Below the pieces are notes generated by a model, which made no database searches, was not told where the DNA came from, and was given only the letters and a program-made list of their open reading frames with translations. A stretch of DNA of 64,000 nucleotides from CAVRRZ01 sp963723745 (GTDB lineage Bacteria > Actinomycetota > Actinomycetes > Mycobacteriales > Geodermatophilaceae): assembly GCA_963723745.1 (NCBI GenBank), contig CAVRRZ010000002.1:124001-188000 (forward strand), read 5' to 3'. Of the stretch, positions 17,573-26,410 are shown piece by piece. The translations under genes and the position numbers were made by a program. The first letter of the stretch is position 1. Each line of letters starts with the position of its first letter.

Positions 17573-19049
17573 GTGACCCAGGTGCAGCCCGACCGGACGC
17601 CCGCTCCCGACGCGCTCTCGGAGCCCTTCACACCCGGCGTACCCACCAATCCGCCCGAGCTCGCCGCGTACCCCGAGACGCTGGCCGGCCCCCTCCCCGA
17701 GCCCCCGGCGGACCCGCTCACGCGGGAGTTCGTCGAGAAGTGGCGCAACGCCTCGTACAACTGCTTCTCCTCGGGGCACAAGTTCTGCCGCGAGGTCTGC
17801 CCGGTCACCCAGGTCGAGCGCAACGAGTCGTGGACGCCGACGGCCTTCCACGCCAACGTGGTCGCGATGGAGCGCGGCGACCTCGACATCTCCGACGTCG
17901 CCGCCGACTACGTCAACTGCACCCAGTGCGGGGCCTGCGAGCTGCGCTGTCCCAACACCCTGTTCACCGGCGACTTCTACCGGTTCCGCACCCGCACCGT
18001 CGACGTCGTCAAGGCCGTCCGGGCGCTCGCTGTCGACAGCGGCGTCCACCAGCCCGCGCTGGCGCTCCTGGAACGAGCGCACCGACCTGCGCACCCACGA
18101 GCCGGTGCTCGGCGAGACGCCGGTCGGCCAGGAGACGGTGCGCGACTGGGCCGAGGGCCTCGACCTCCCGCATCGGCGGCGAGACGGTGCTGTTCGTCGA
18201 CTGCGAGGCCGCGTTCTACCGGACGTCGGTTCCGCGGGCGGTCGCCCAGATGCTGCAGATGGCCGGCTACGAGTTCGGCCTGATGGGCGACCAGTGGTGC
18301 TGCGGCGGACCGGCCGCCGAGATGGGCTACGTCGAGCAGGCCCGGCGCTTCGCCCGGCACAACCTCGACGACTGGCGGTCGACCGGCACCAGGCGCGTAC
18401 TCGTGCTCGACCCGCACGACTACATCAGCTTCACCGAGGACTACCCGACGTACTTCGGCGAGGAGTTCGACGACATCGAGGTCGTCCTGGTGCTCGACCT
18501 GCTCGCCCAGCTGATCCGGGAGGGCCGGCTCGACGCCGACCGTGCCGGTGGACCGGGCGGTGACCTACCACGACCCGTGCCGGCTCAACAAGCGCAAGGG
18601 CATCTGGGCCGAGCCCAGGGAGATCCTCCGCGCGATTCCGGGCCTGCGCTTCCACGACGTCGACCGGGTGACCCAGTGGTCCTACTGCTCCGGGGGCGGC
18701 GGCGGGCTGCCGATCGAGAAGCCCGAGCTCACCGCGAAGATCAGCGCGCTGCGGCTGGAGCGCGCCGCCGAGCTCGACGTCGACACGCTGGTCAGCGCCT
18801 GCCCGTGGTCGGAGCGGCCGCTCGGCGAGGCCGGTGACGCCCAGGACATCGACGTGATCGACCTGCACGAGCTGCTCGCGGAGTCCCTCGGCATCGCCGT
18901 CGGCGGCTCCCGCGGCGCCGGTCGGCGACCTGCGCCTGGCCCAGCAGCGCAGCGGCGTCCCGGGACGGGCCCGCCGGTCGCGCGGGACGTGCGCCGGCGC
19001 GGGCGGCGGCTGCGGCAACGTCGGCGGCTGCGGATGCGGGGGGCACTGA
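17573..19049 (+). CDS. Heterodisulfide reductase/GlcF-like Fe-S protein with Cys/Gly-rich tail, three or more frameshifts
   Basis: Electron-transfer subunit with two cluster motifs and two CCG domains. The second cluster is the standard CTQCGACELRCP. The first is an unusual CFSSGHKFCREVCP (C-x7-C-x3-CP) that lacks the normal CxxCxxC. CCG-type elements follow: DQWCCGGPAAEMGY and YHDPCRLNKRKG with WSYCSGGGG. GTG at 17573 starts the gene; frames change near 18062, 18170, 18540 and 18915 and can be joined to the TGA at 19047-19049. The restored C-terminus ends GGGCGNVGGCGCGGH, a Cys/Gly tail with a final His. The FAD oxidase starts 1 base later. As in glycolate or D-lactate oxidases, the pair should pass electrons from a hydroxy acid to the respiratory chain. 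Confidence 0.85.
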
Positions 19050-19050
19050 C

Positions 19051-20614
19051 ATGACCGCGACGCTGCCCGGTGCGCTCGACACCCCACCGCTGGACGCGGC
19101 CCGCCTCGACACCCTGGTCACCGCGCTGCGCGGCGTGCTCGCCGACGACCAGGTCCTCACCGCGAAGACCGACCGCTGGAACCGGGCCCGGGTGCCCGCT
19201 CCCTTCCCGGTGCACCGCTGGTCCGAGCGGGTGCCCGACGTCGTCGTGCTGCCGACCTCCACCGAGCAGGTGGCCGCGGTGGTGCGGATCGCCAACGACC
19301 TCGCGCGTCCCCGTCGTCCCGCGTGACGGCGGCACCGGGCTGACCGACGGGGCCGTACCGCTGCGCCGCGGCATCGTCGTCGACGTCAAGCGGATGAACC
19401 AGATCCACGAGCTCGACCTGGTCAACCGCACCGTCACCGTCGGGACCGGCATCAACATGCTCAAGCTCAACGAACGGCTGGCCCAGCACGGGCTGATCTA
19501 CCCCGACGACCCGGCGTCCTACCCCTGCTCGCTGGTCGGCGGCCGGATCGGCACCAGCGGCTGGTCGCTGATCGGCTCGCGCTACGGGCACACCCGCGAC
19601 CTCGTGCTCAGCTTCGACCACGTGCTGCCGACCGGCGAGGTCATGCACGTCGGGGACGGCATCGGCGGCAAGATCAGCAAGTCCTCCAGCGGCTACCAGC
19701 TCAAGCACCTGTTCATGGGCCACCAGGGCACCCTCGGCATCGCCACGCGGGCGACGCTCAAGCTCTACCCCAAGCCCGAGGCCGAGCTCTCGCCGTTCTG
19801 GGCGTTCGACGACTACGACGACGCCTACGCCTGCGTCGGTGCGCTGGCCCGGGCCGGCGTCGCCACCTTCGCCGGCGCGGTGCTCTTCGACGAGTACAAG
19901 GTCGCCTACCTGCGCCGGGACGACGAGGCCTACATCCCGCAGCCCGCCGACGTCCGTGCGCTGGTGTGCGCGGTGATGTACGGCTACGAGGACGAGGTCC
20001 GCGCCGGCGGCCGGCGGCTGTTCCGCATCGCCAAGGAACACGGCGCGCGCTATCTCGGCGACGAGATCTCCGAGGGCGACTGGGCGGCGCGGCACGACCG
20101 GTACGCCACTCCCCTGCACGGCCGGACCAAGGACGGCCAGGTCGTGCCGATGTCCTGGCACTGCGAGGACGCCGCGATCACCTACTCGCACGTGCCGGCG
20201 GTCACGAAGGCCTGGCACGAGATCGTCGCCGACCTGCGCCGGAAGACCGACGTCTTCGACGACTGGGGCATGTTCGCCTACACCTCGGCGGACACCGGGG
20301 TCGACTACCTCACCGAGATCGACGTCGGCATCTGGGAGCAGCGCCTCGACGACGCCGCCTGGGCGGCCTGGGTGGACGCGAAGCGGCAGATCGCCGCGGC
20401 GGCACTCGCCGACGGCGGCTCGATCACCGCGTGCCACGGGTCATGCCGCGAGGGCGAGGTCGACCTCGTGCCCCAGGAACTGGGCCGCGGCTTCGGCGTG
20501 ATGCTCGACGTCAAGCGAGCACTGGACCCGAACAACATCATGAACCCCGGCAAGTACCTGCTGGACAGGGCCTATGACGAGGCCTACGAGGGGACCTCCG
20601 ATGCCCGCCGATGA
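19051..20614 (+). CDS. FAD-binding (PCMH/GlcD-like) oxidoreductase, one frameshift
   Basis: A flavoprotein of the vanillyl-alcohol oxidase/D-2-hydroxyacid dehydrogenase fold. ATG at 19051 opens the segment RWSERVPDVVVLPTSTEQVA, the start of the FAD-binding domain. A one-base insertion near 19306 breaks it; the next frame continues VPRDGGTGLTDGAVPLRRGI. It then runs through SSGYQLKHLFMGHQGTLGIA, the FAD site typical of GlcD, and ends with the FAD-linked oxidase C-terminal motif DPNNIMNPGKYL near 20560. The product is about 520 residues. It sits 1 base after the Fe-S gene and overlaps the 113-residue unknown by 14 bases. The likely substrate is a D-2-hydroxy acid or related alpha-hydroxy acid; this is inferred from the family. 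Confidence 0.9.
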
Positions 20615-20942
20615 CGCGCCCCCCGTGCCTCCCGACGCCGCGCCCGCAGGGCGCCGCCCCGGCGGGCCGTACCGCTTCACCGAGCAGCACACGCCGCCGT
20701 CCGCCGTCCGGGTGAGCGAGGTGGCGCAGACGACGTTCGAGCACGTCTACGAGGTCGACCCCCGGCTCATGGAGCGGCACGTGCTCCAGCAGGTGTTCCC
20801 CAACTGGGACACGCTGCGGATCATGCGCAGCCGGCACGACCACCTGACCTGGATGCACCAGCACTTCGCCGCCACGGTCGTCACGGGCTCGGAGATCCTG
20901 GCCGAGGTCGACGGCGAGGCCCACGGGGAGGAGTCGGAATGA
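20601..20942 (+). CDS. Conserved-looking 113-residue protein of unknown function
   Basis: I do not recognise this protein. The start is ATG 20601 with GAGGGG about 7 bases upstream. It overlaps the FAD oxidase end by 14 bases and its own stop overlaps the dehydrogenase start (ATGA at 20939), so it is tightly coupled in the operon and likely real. The N-terminus is Pro/Ala-rich and probably disordered. The rest is compact and acidic, with several His residues: TTFEHVYEVDPRLMERHVLQ, NWDTLRIMRSRHDHL and TWMHQHFA. There is no membrane helix or signal peptide. It could be a small accessory or assembly subunit of the oxidase-dehydrogenase complex. The frame is intact although both neighbours are broken. 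Confidence 0.75.
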   Translation: MPADDAPPVPPDAAPAGRRPGGPYRFTEQHTPPSAVRVSEVAQTTFEHVYEVDPRLMERHVLQQVFPNWDTLRIMRSRHDHLTWMHQHFAATVVTGSEILAEVDGEAHGEESE

Positions 20943-22390
20943 GCGACAAGCCGGAGCTGCGCAACTTCGTCGGCGGCGAGCACGTCGACACCGCCGAGGG
21001 CCGCCGGATGGACCTGGTCGACCCGTCGCACCGGCGAGGTCTTCGCGCTCGGCCCCGCTGTCCGGGCGCCGAGGACGTCGACCGCGCCTACGCGCGCCGC
21101 CGCCGGCGCCTTCGAGACCTGGCGCGACGCCACCCCGTCGGAGCGGTCGCTGGCGCTGTTCCGCTTCGCCGACGCGATCGAGGCAGCACGCCGACGAACT
21201 GGTCGCGCTGGAGAGCCGCAACACCGGCAAGCCGCTGGGCCTGACCGCCAGCGAGGAGATCCCGCCGATGGTGGACCAGATCCGGTTCTTCGCCGGGGCC
21301 GCCCGCAACCTCGAGGGCAAGGCCGCCGCCGAGTACATGGCCGGGCACACGTCGTGGGTCCGCCGCGAGCCGATCGGCGTCATCGGCCAGGTGACGCCGT
21401 GGAACTACCCGATGATGATGGCGGTCTGGAAGTTCGCCCCGGCGATCGCGGCCGGCAACACCGTCGTCCTCAAGCCCAGCGACACCACCCCGGTGACGAC
21501 GCTGCGGATGGCCGAGCTGGCCGCCGAGTTCCTGCCGCCCGGCGTGCTCAACGTCGTCTGCGGCGACCGGGACACCGGCCGGGCGCTGGTCGAGCACCCG
21601 ACCCCGCAGATGGTGTCGATCACCGGCTCGGTGCGGGCCGGCATGCAGGTGGCCGAGACCGCCGCCCGCGACCTCAAGCGGGTGCACCTCGAGCTGGGCG
21701 GCAAGGCGCCGGTGGTCGTCTTCGACGACGCCGACCTCGAGGCCGCCGCCGAGCGCCATCGCCGTGGCCGGCTACTTCAACGCCGGGCAGGACTGCACGG
21801 CGGCGACCCGGGTGCTGGCCGGGCCCGGCATCCACGACGACTTCGTCGCCGCGCTGACCGAGCAGGCCCGCAGCACCACGACGACGTACGAGAACGGCGC
21901 CGGGGACGAGGACGCCCTGGTGCCGCCGGTGAACAACGCCAACCAGCTGGCGCACGTCACCGGCTTCCTCGACCGGGCGCCCGCCCACGCCGAGGTCACC
22001 GCCGGCGGGCACCGGCAGGGCGACCGCGGCTTCTTCATCGAGCCGACCGTGGTCGCCGGGCTGCGCCAGGACGACGAGATGGTCCAGCGCGAGATCTTCG
22101 GCCCGGTGATCACCGTGCAGCGGTTCACCGACGAGGACGAGGCGGTGCGCTGGGCCAACGGCGTCGAGTACGGCCTGGCCTCCAGCGTCTGGACCAAGGA
22201 CTTCGGCCGGGCCATGCGGATGAGCAAGCGGCTGGACTTCGGCTGCGTGTGGATCAACACCCACATCCCGCTGGTCGCCGAGATGCCGCACGGCGGGTTC
22301 AAGCACTCCGGCTACGGCAAGGACCTGTCGATGTACGGGTTCGAGGACTACACCCGCGTCAAGCACGTGATGGCCAACATCGAGTCCTGA
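20939..22390 (+). CDS. Aminobutyraldehyde dehydrogenase-like NAD-dependent ALDH, about six frameshifts
   Basis: An aldehyde dehydrogenase of the gamma-aminobutyraldehyde/betaine-aldehyde group, about 480 residues after correction. The start LRNFVGGEHVDTAEG is clean. Five or six single-base insertions occur between about 21029 and 21757; deleting them gives STGEVFALGPLSGAEDVDRA and later segments. The core is intact: VTPWNYPMMMAVWKFAPA, VLKPSDTTPVTT, ITGSVRAGMQ, the glutamate in LELGGKAP, the catalytic cysteine in NAGQDCTAATR, and EIFGPVITVQRF. It is the last gene of the Fe-S/FAD operon. With the gabT-like gene it forms a plausible putrescine to GABA to succinate-semialdehyde route. Exact substrate is inferred. 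Confidence 0.87.
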
Positions 22391-22429
22391 CCGCCTCCCT
22401 GCCCCCCTCCCTGACCACCCCGCTTTACA

Positions 22430-22503
22430 AGTTGATCATCGTCTGCGTGCACGAGACACGCCCGGGCTCGCCGTACGCACGGGCACGCAGACGATGATCA
22501 ACT
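22430..22503. repeat. 74-nt hairpin repeat, copy B
   Basis: Arms agttgatcatcgtctgcgtg and cacgcagacgatgatcaact are fully complementary over 20 bases. It lies 39 bases after the aldehyde dehydrogenase stop and 22 bases before the DUF559-type gene, and with copy C it brackets that gene. Confidence 0.95.
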
Positions 22504-22525
22504 CCGGCCGGCGGCATCCACAGAG

Positions 22526-23479
22526 GTGGCCGGTGTCCACAGATCCGCCGCGGGTGGCCACGGCAGGACCCACGGACCCCACCGTTGCGGAGTGGACGGC
22601 ATCCCTCTGGGTCCGGCGTACACGTGGCGCACGGCTCGCGGTCTCGGCGTCACCCGCCGGCAGATCGAGACGGACGGCGTCCCGCTGGCGCGCGGGCTGT
22701 ACCTGTCGCGCTCGGTCGAGCCTGACCTGACCGCGCTGTGCAGCGGCTGGGCACAGGTCCTGCCGGACGACGCCGCTTTCAGCCACGCCACGGCGGCGGC
22801 GCTCCTCGGAGCACCGATCGCCGCACCTGCTCATCCGCACGTCGTGCTCAGCCCGCGAAGGGTCCTCCCCCAGTGGGACGGTCTCGTCGTGCACGCGCGC
22901 CGCCTGCTGCCGGACGACGTCACGCAGTACCGCGGTGTGCGTCTGACCTCGGGCGCGCAGACTTTCCTCGACCTGGCCGCCATCCTCCCCCCACACGAAC
23001 TGGTCGCCGTCGGTGACGCGCTCATGCGCGCCGGGCATCTGACCGCCGAAGCACTCACCGGCCGCCTGGCGCGCGCCGACCGCGTCAGGGGCGTCGTCCG
23101 CGCCAGGGCGTGTGCCCCGACGCTCTCGCCGTTGGCGATGTCCCGCCCCGAGAGCCTGATCCGCTACTGGGTGACCACCGCCCGTCTCCCCACCCCGCGG
23201 GCACAGATCCCGATCCTCGACCGGTGGGGGCGCATCGTCACCCACGCCGACCTCGGCTTCGAGGAGTGGAAGCTCGCCCTCGAGTACGAAGGCCGGCAGC
23301 ACGCGGATCCCGACCAGTTCGGGCGGGACATCGACCGCTACTCGCTCATGGCCACCGATGGGTGGACTCCGCTACGCTTCGCCAACCGGCACCTGAGCCA
23401 GGGCGTGGTGGTGGGCCGGACGAAACGGGCGTTGATCAGCCGCGGCTGGCGCCCGCCCCCCGAGCTTCCCTCGAGTTGA
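22526..23479 (+). CDS. DUF559/AbiEi-like protein (nuclease-fold C-terminus)
   Basis: A 317-residue protein of the multi-copy actinobacterial type with an AbiEi-antitoxin-like N-terminus and a DUF559 (Vsr/MutH-like) C-terminus. The N-terminal winged-helix-like part has YTWRTARGLGVTRRQIETDG and PLARGLYLS; ATAAALLG follows. The C-terminal domain has FEEWKLALEYEGRQHADPDQ and RDIDRYSLMATDGWTPLRF, where the Glu and the QH pair resemble the active-site strand of DUF559 nucleases. GTG 22526 is the longest start; a GTG at 22592 is possible. The gene is framed by hairpin repeats B and C, and its stop codon TGA (23477-23479) lies inside the left arm of copy C. No toxin partner is next to it. Function unknown. 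Confidence 0.75.
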   Translation: MAGVHRSAAGGHGRTHGPHRCGVDGIPLGPAYTWRTARGLGVTRRQIETDGVPLARGLYLSRSVEPDLTALCSGWAQVLPDDAAFSHATAAALLGAPIAAPAHPHVVLSPRRVLPQWDGLVVHARRLLPDDVTQYRGVRLTSGAQTFLDLAAILPPHELVAVGDALMRAGHLTAEALTGRLARADRVRGVVRARACAPTLSPLAMSRPESLIRYWVTTARLPTPRAQIPILDRWGRIVTHADLGFEEWKLALEYEGRQHADPDQFGRDIDRYSLMATDGWTPLRFANRHLSQGVVVGRTKRALISRGWRPPPELPSS

Positions 23480-23547
23480 TCATCGTCTGCGTGTACGCGA
23501 CACGCACGGACACGCCGGACGAACGGGCACGCAGACGATGATCAACT
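23474..23547. repeat. 74-nt hairpin repeat, copy C
   Basis: Same element as copy B, with 20-bp fully complementary arms. It lies between the convergent DUF559-type gene (+) and aspS (-), and supplies the stop codon of the former. It ends 10 bases before the aspS stop. Confidence 0.95.
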
Positions 23548-23557
23548 CTGGACTGGG

Positions 23558-25336
23558 CTACGGGCGGATGCTGACCCCGCTACCCGGCGCGCCGGGCTCG
23601 TCGGGCAGCGGCGGCTCCTCCGGCCGGACGTCGATGCCGGCCTCCTTGCGCTGCTCGTCGGTGATCGGCGTCGGCGCCCCCGTCAGCGGGTCGTACCCGG
23701 CGCCGGTCTTCGGGAACGCGATCACCTCGCGGATCGACTCGACCCCCGCCAGCAGCGCGACCGTGCGGTCCCAGCCGATCGCCGCACCGGCATGCGGCGG
23801 CGGGCCGTACGCGAAGGCCTCCAGGAAGAACCCGAACCTCTCGCGGGCCTCCTCACGCGACATGCCGAGGGTCTCGAACACCCGCTCCTGCAACGCCGCG
23901 TCGTGGATACGCACCGACCCCGACGCCAGCTCGTTGCCGTTGACCACCAGGTCGTAGGCGTCGGACAGCGCGGCGGCCTTGTCGTCGGCGAACGTCTCCC
24001 GCCACTCGGGGGTGGGCGAGGTGAAGGGGTGGTGCATGAACGTCCAGTCGCCGGACTCCGTCTGCTCGAACATCGGGAAGTCGACGACGAACAGGAACGA
24101 CCACGTGCCGGGCTCGACCAGCTCGAGCCGCTTGGCGATCTCGACCCGCGCGGCGCCGAGCAGTTCCTGGGACGACCGGCGGTGGCCCGCGGCGAAGAAG
24201 ATGCAGTCACCGGGCTTCGCGCCGACGGCCTCCACCAGCCCGGCGCGCTCGGTGTCGGAGATGTTCTTGGCCACCGGCCCGCCCAGCTCGCCGTCCTCCG
24301 CGATGGTCACGTAGGCGAGCCCGCGCGCGCCGCGGGACTTGGCCCAGTCCTGCCAGGCGTCGAACGCGCGCCGCGGCTGCGAGCCGCCGCCGGGCATGAC
24401 CACCGCGCCCACGTAGGGCGCCTGGAACACCCGGAACGGCGTGTCGGCGAAGTACCCAGTGAGTTCGACCAGCTCGATTCCGAATCGCAGGTCGGGTTTG
24501 TCCGACCCGAAGCGGTCCATCGCCTCGCGGTAGGTCATCCGCGGGATCTCGGGCACCTCGTACGCCGCGAGCTCGCGCCACAGCGAACGGACGACGTCCT
24601 CGGCGACGGCGAGCACGTCGTCCCGGTAGACGAAGCTCATCTCGAAGTCGAGCTGGGTGAACTCCGGCTGCCGGTCGGCGCGGAAGTCCTCGTCCCGGAA
24701 GCACCGGGCGATCTGGTAGTAGCGCTCGAGCCCGCCGATCATCAGCAGCTGCTTGAACAGCTGCGGCGACTGCGGAAGCGCGTACCAGTGCCCGGGCTGC
24801 AGCCGCACGGGGACGACGAAGTCGCGCGCACCCTCGGGCGTCGAACGGGTCAGGTTCGGCGTCTCCACCTCGACGAAGCCGTGCCGGGCCATGACCTCAC
24901 GGGCGACCCGGTTGACCTCCGAGCGAAGTCGCAGCACCCGCGCCGGGCCCTGCCGGCGCAGGTCGAGGTAGCGGTACTTGTACCGGACGTCGTCGCCGGC
25001 CGCCTGGTCGGTCTCGATCGGGAACGGCAGCGGTGCGGCGGACGAGAGCACCTTCAGCGCCGTCGTCGCCACCTCGATCTCGCCGGTCGGCAGCTCGGGG
25101 TTCTCGTTGCCCTGCGGACGACGGCGCACCTCGCCGGTCACGAGCACGCAGTACTCGTTGCGCAGGTGGTGGGCCTCCTCCTCGCGGACGACGACCTGCA
25201 CGTACCCGGAGGCGTCGCGCAGGTCGAGGAAGACCACCCCGCCGTGATCGCGCCGTCGGGCGACCCAGCCGGCGAGGGTGACGGTGGATCCGGCGTCGGA
25301 CGCGCGCAGCGTGCCGGCGTCGTGGGTGCGAAGCAA
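23558..25336 (-). CDS. aspS: Aspartyl-tRNA synthetase
   Basis: Class IIb synthetase, 592 residues, with an intact frame. I place the start at TTG 25336, because the product then begins LRTHDAGTLRASDAG like mycobacterial AspS and AAAGG lies upstream. The OB-fold anticodon-binding domain has VTLAGWVARRRDHGGVVFLD (about 17-36). Catalytic motif 2 is CFRDEDFRADRQPEFTQLD and motif 3 is GAAIGWDRTVALLAG near the end. The bacterial GAD insertion domain lies between. Many actinobacterial enzymes of this type also charge tRNA-Asn, but sequence alone does not settle that here. The gene marks the edge of the conserved backbone: upstream in coordinates lies the accessory island. Confidence 0.97.
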   Translation of the reverse strand: MLRTHDAGTLRASDAGSTVTLAGWVARRRDHGGVVFLDLRDASGYVQVVVREEEAHHLRNEYCVLVTGEVRRRPQGNENPELPTGEIEVATTALKVLSSAAPLPFPIETDQAAGDDVRYKYRYLDLRRQGPARVLRLRSEVNRVAREVMARHGFVEVETPNLTRSTPEGARDFVVPVRLQPGHWYALPQSPQLFKQLLMIGGLERYYQIARCFRDEDFRADRQPEFTQLDFEMSFVYRDDVLAVAEDVVRSLWRELAAYEVPEIPRMTYREAMDRFGSDKPDLRFGIELVELTGYFADTPFRVFQAPYVGAVVMPGGGSQPRRAFDAWQDWAKSRGARGLAYVTIAEDGELGGPVAKNISDTERAGLVEAVGAKPGDCIFFAAGHRRSSQELLGAARVEIAKRLELVEPGTWSFLFVVDFPMFEQTESGDWTFMHHPFTSPTPEWRETFADDKAAALSDAYDLVVNGNELASGSVRIHDAALQERVFETLGMSREEARERFGFFLEAFAYGPPPHAGAAIGWDRTVALLAGVESIREVIAFPKTGAGYDPLTGAPTPITDEQRKEAGIDVRPEEPPLPDEPGAPGSGVSIRP

Positions 25337-25373
25337 CTCGGTGCCTTTCAGTGGGGGCGGGCCGGGATGGCGA

Positions 25374-26361
25374 TCACCAGCGGTCGTGCACGTGGGCGCG
25401 GATGCGCTCGTCGTACAGCCGCTCGAGGTCGGCGAGCTGGGTCTCGGACAGGGGCGGCAGGGCGGCGGCCTCGGCGTTGCCGCGGACCTGGCCGACGTTA
25501 CGGGCGCCCGGGATGACGGCGGTGACCCCGGGCTGGTGGATGACCCAGCGCAGCGCGAAGCGGCGCTCGGCGCACGATCACCGGCGATGTCGACGAACTC
25601 CCGGGCCGCGGCGACGCCGACCTCGAAGGGGACGCCGGAGAACGTCTCTCCCACGTCGAACGCCTCGCCGTGCCGGTTGAAGTTGCGATGGTCGTCGGCG
25701 GGCGAACGTCGTCGACTCGGTCGTACTTGCCGGTGAGCAGCCCGCTGGCCAGCGGCACCCGGGCGAGAATCGCGACCTGCGCCGTCGCCGCCGCGGGGCA
25801 GCAGCTCCTCCAGCGGCTTGCGCCGGAAGACGTTGAGGATGACCTGGATCGGACGCGACGCCCGGGTGTCGCAGCGCCGTCAGCCCCTCTGCGACCGTCT
25901 CGACCGAGACCCCGTAGGCGGCGATCGCCTGCTCGGCCACCAACGCCTCGAGCGTGTCGTACACCCGCTCGTCGGAGTAGACGGCGGGGGGCGGGCAGTG
26001 CAGCTGCACCAGGTCGAGGGTGTCGACGCCGAGGTTGCGCCGGGACCGGTCGATCCACGCGCGCAGGTTCTCCGGGGTGTACTGGGCCGCCTCGAAGGGG
26101 TCGGCCCGTCGGCCGGCCTTGGTCGCGACGAAGGGCCGATCGGACCGCGTGACGCAGCGCCTGCCGGATGCGGTCCTCGGAGCGGCCGTCGCCGTAGACG
26201 TCGGCAGTGTCGAGCAGGGTCACGCCCGCGTCGAGCGCGGCGTCGAGGACGTCGGCTGCGGTCTGGTCGTCGACGTCCCCCCAGTCGCCGCCCAGCTGCC
26301 AGGTGCCCAGCCCGACGACCGACACGTCGGCACCGGTCCGCCCGAGCGGGCGCTGTTCCAT
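25374..26361 (-). CDS. Aldo/keto reductase, five or more frameshifts
   Basis: NADPH-dependent oxidoreductase of the YajO/AKR type, about 325 residues if corrected. ATG 26361 begins MEQRPLGRTGADVSVVGLG. Asp and Tyr of the active site are in LLDTADVYGDG. Frames change several times between about 26160 and 25575, recovering DTLDLVQLHCPPPAVYSDE (with the catalytic His), VAEGLTALRHPGVAS and VAILARVPLASGLLTGKYD. The end reads FALRWVIHQPGVTAVIPGAR and stops at 25374. It lies between hisS and aspS in the same direction. The heavy fragmentation matches the insertion errors in hisS next door, so I read it as a functional gene poorly sequenced; a true pseudogene is possible because it is not essential. 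Confidence 0.75.
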
Positions 26362-26410
26362 CGGCGCCGTCACCGCGCCCACGACGCGGCTCCCCGGTCG
26401 CGTGTCGCTG

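Noticed and set aside
22526..23479. A complete type IV toxin-antitoxin pair
   Set aside because: Only the AbiEi-like/DUF559 protein is present; no AbiEii-like nucleotidyltransferase is next to it.
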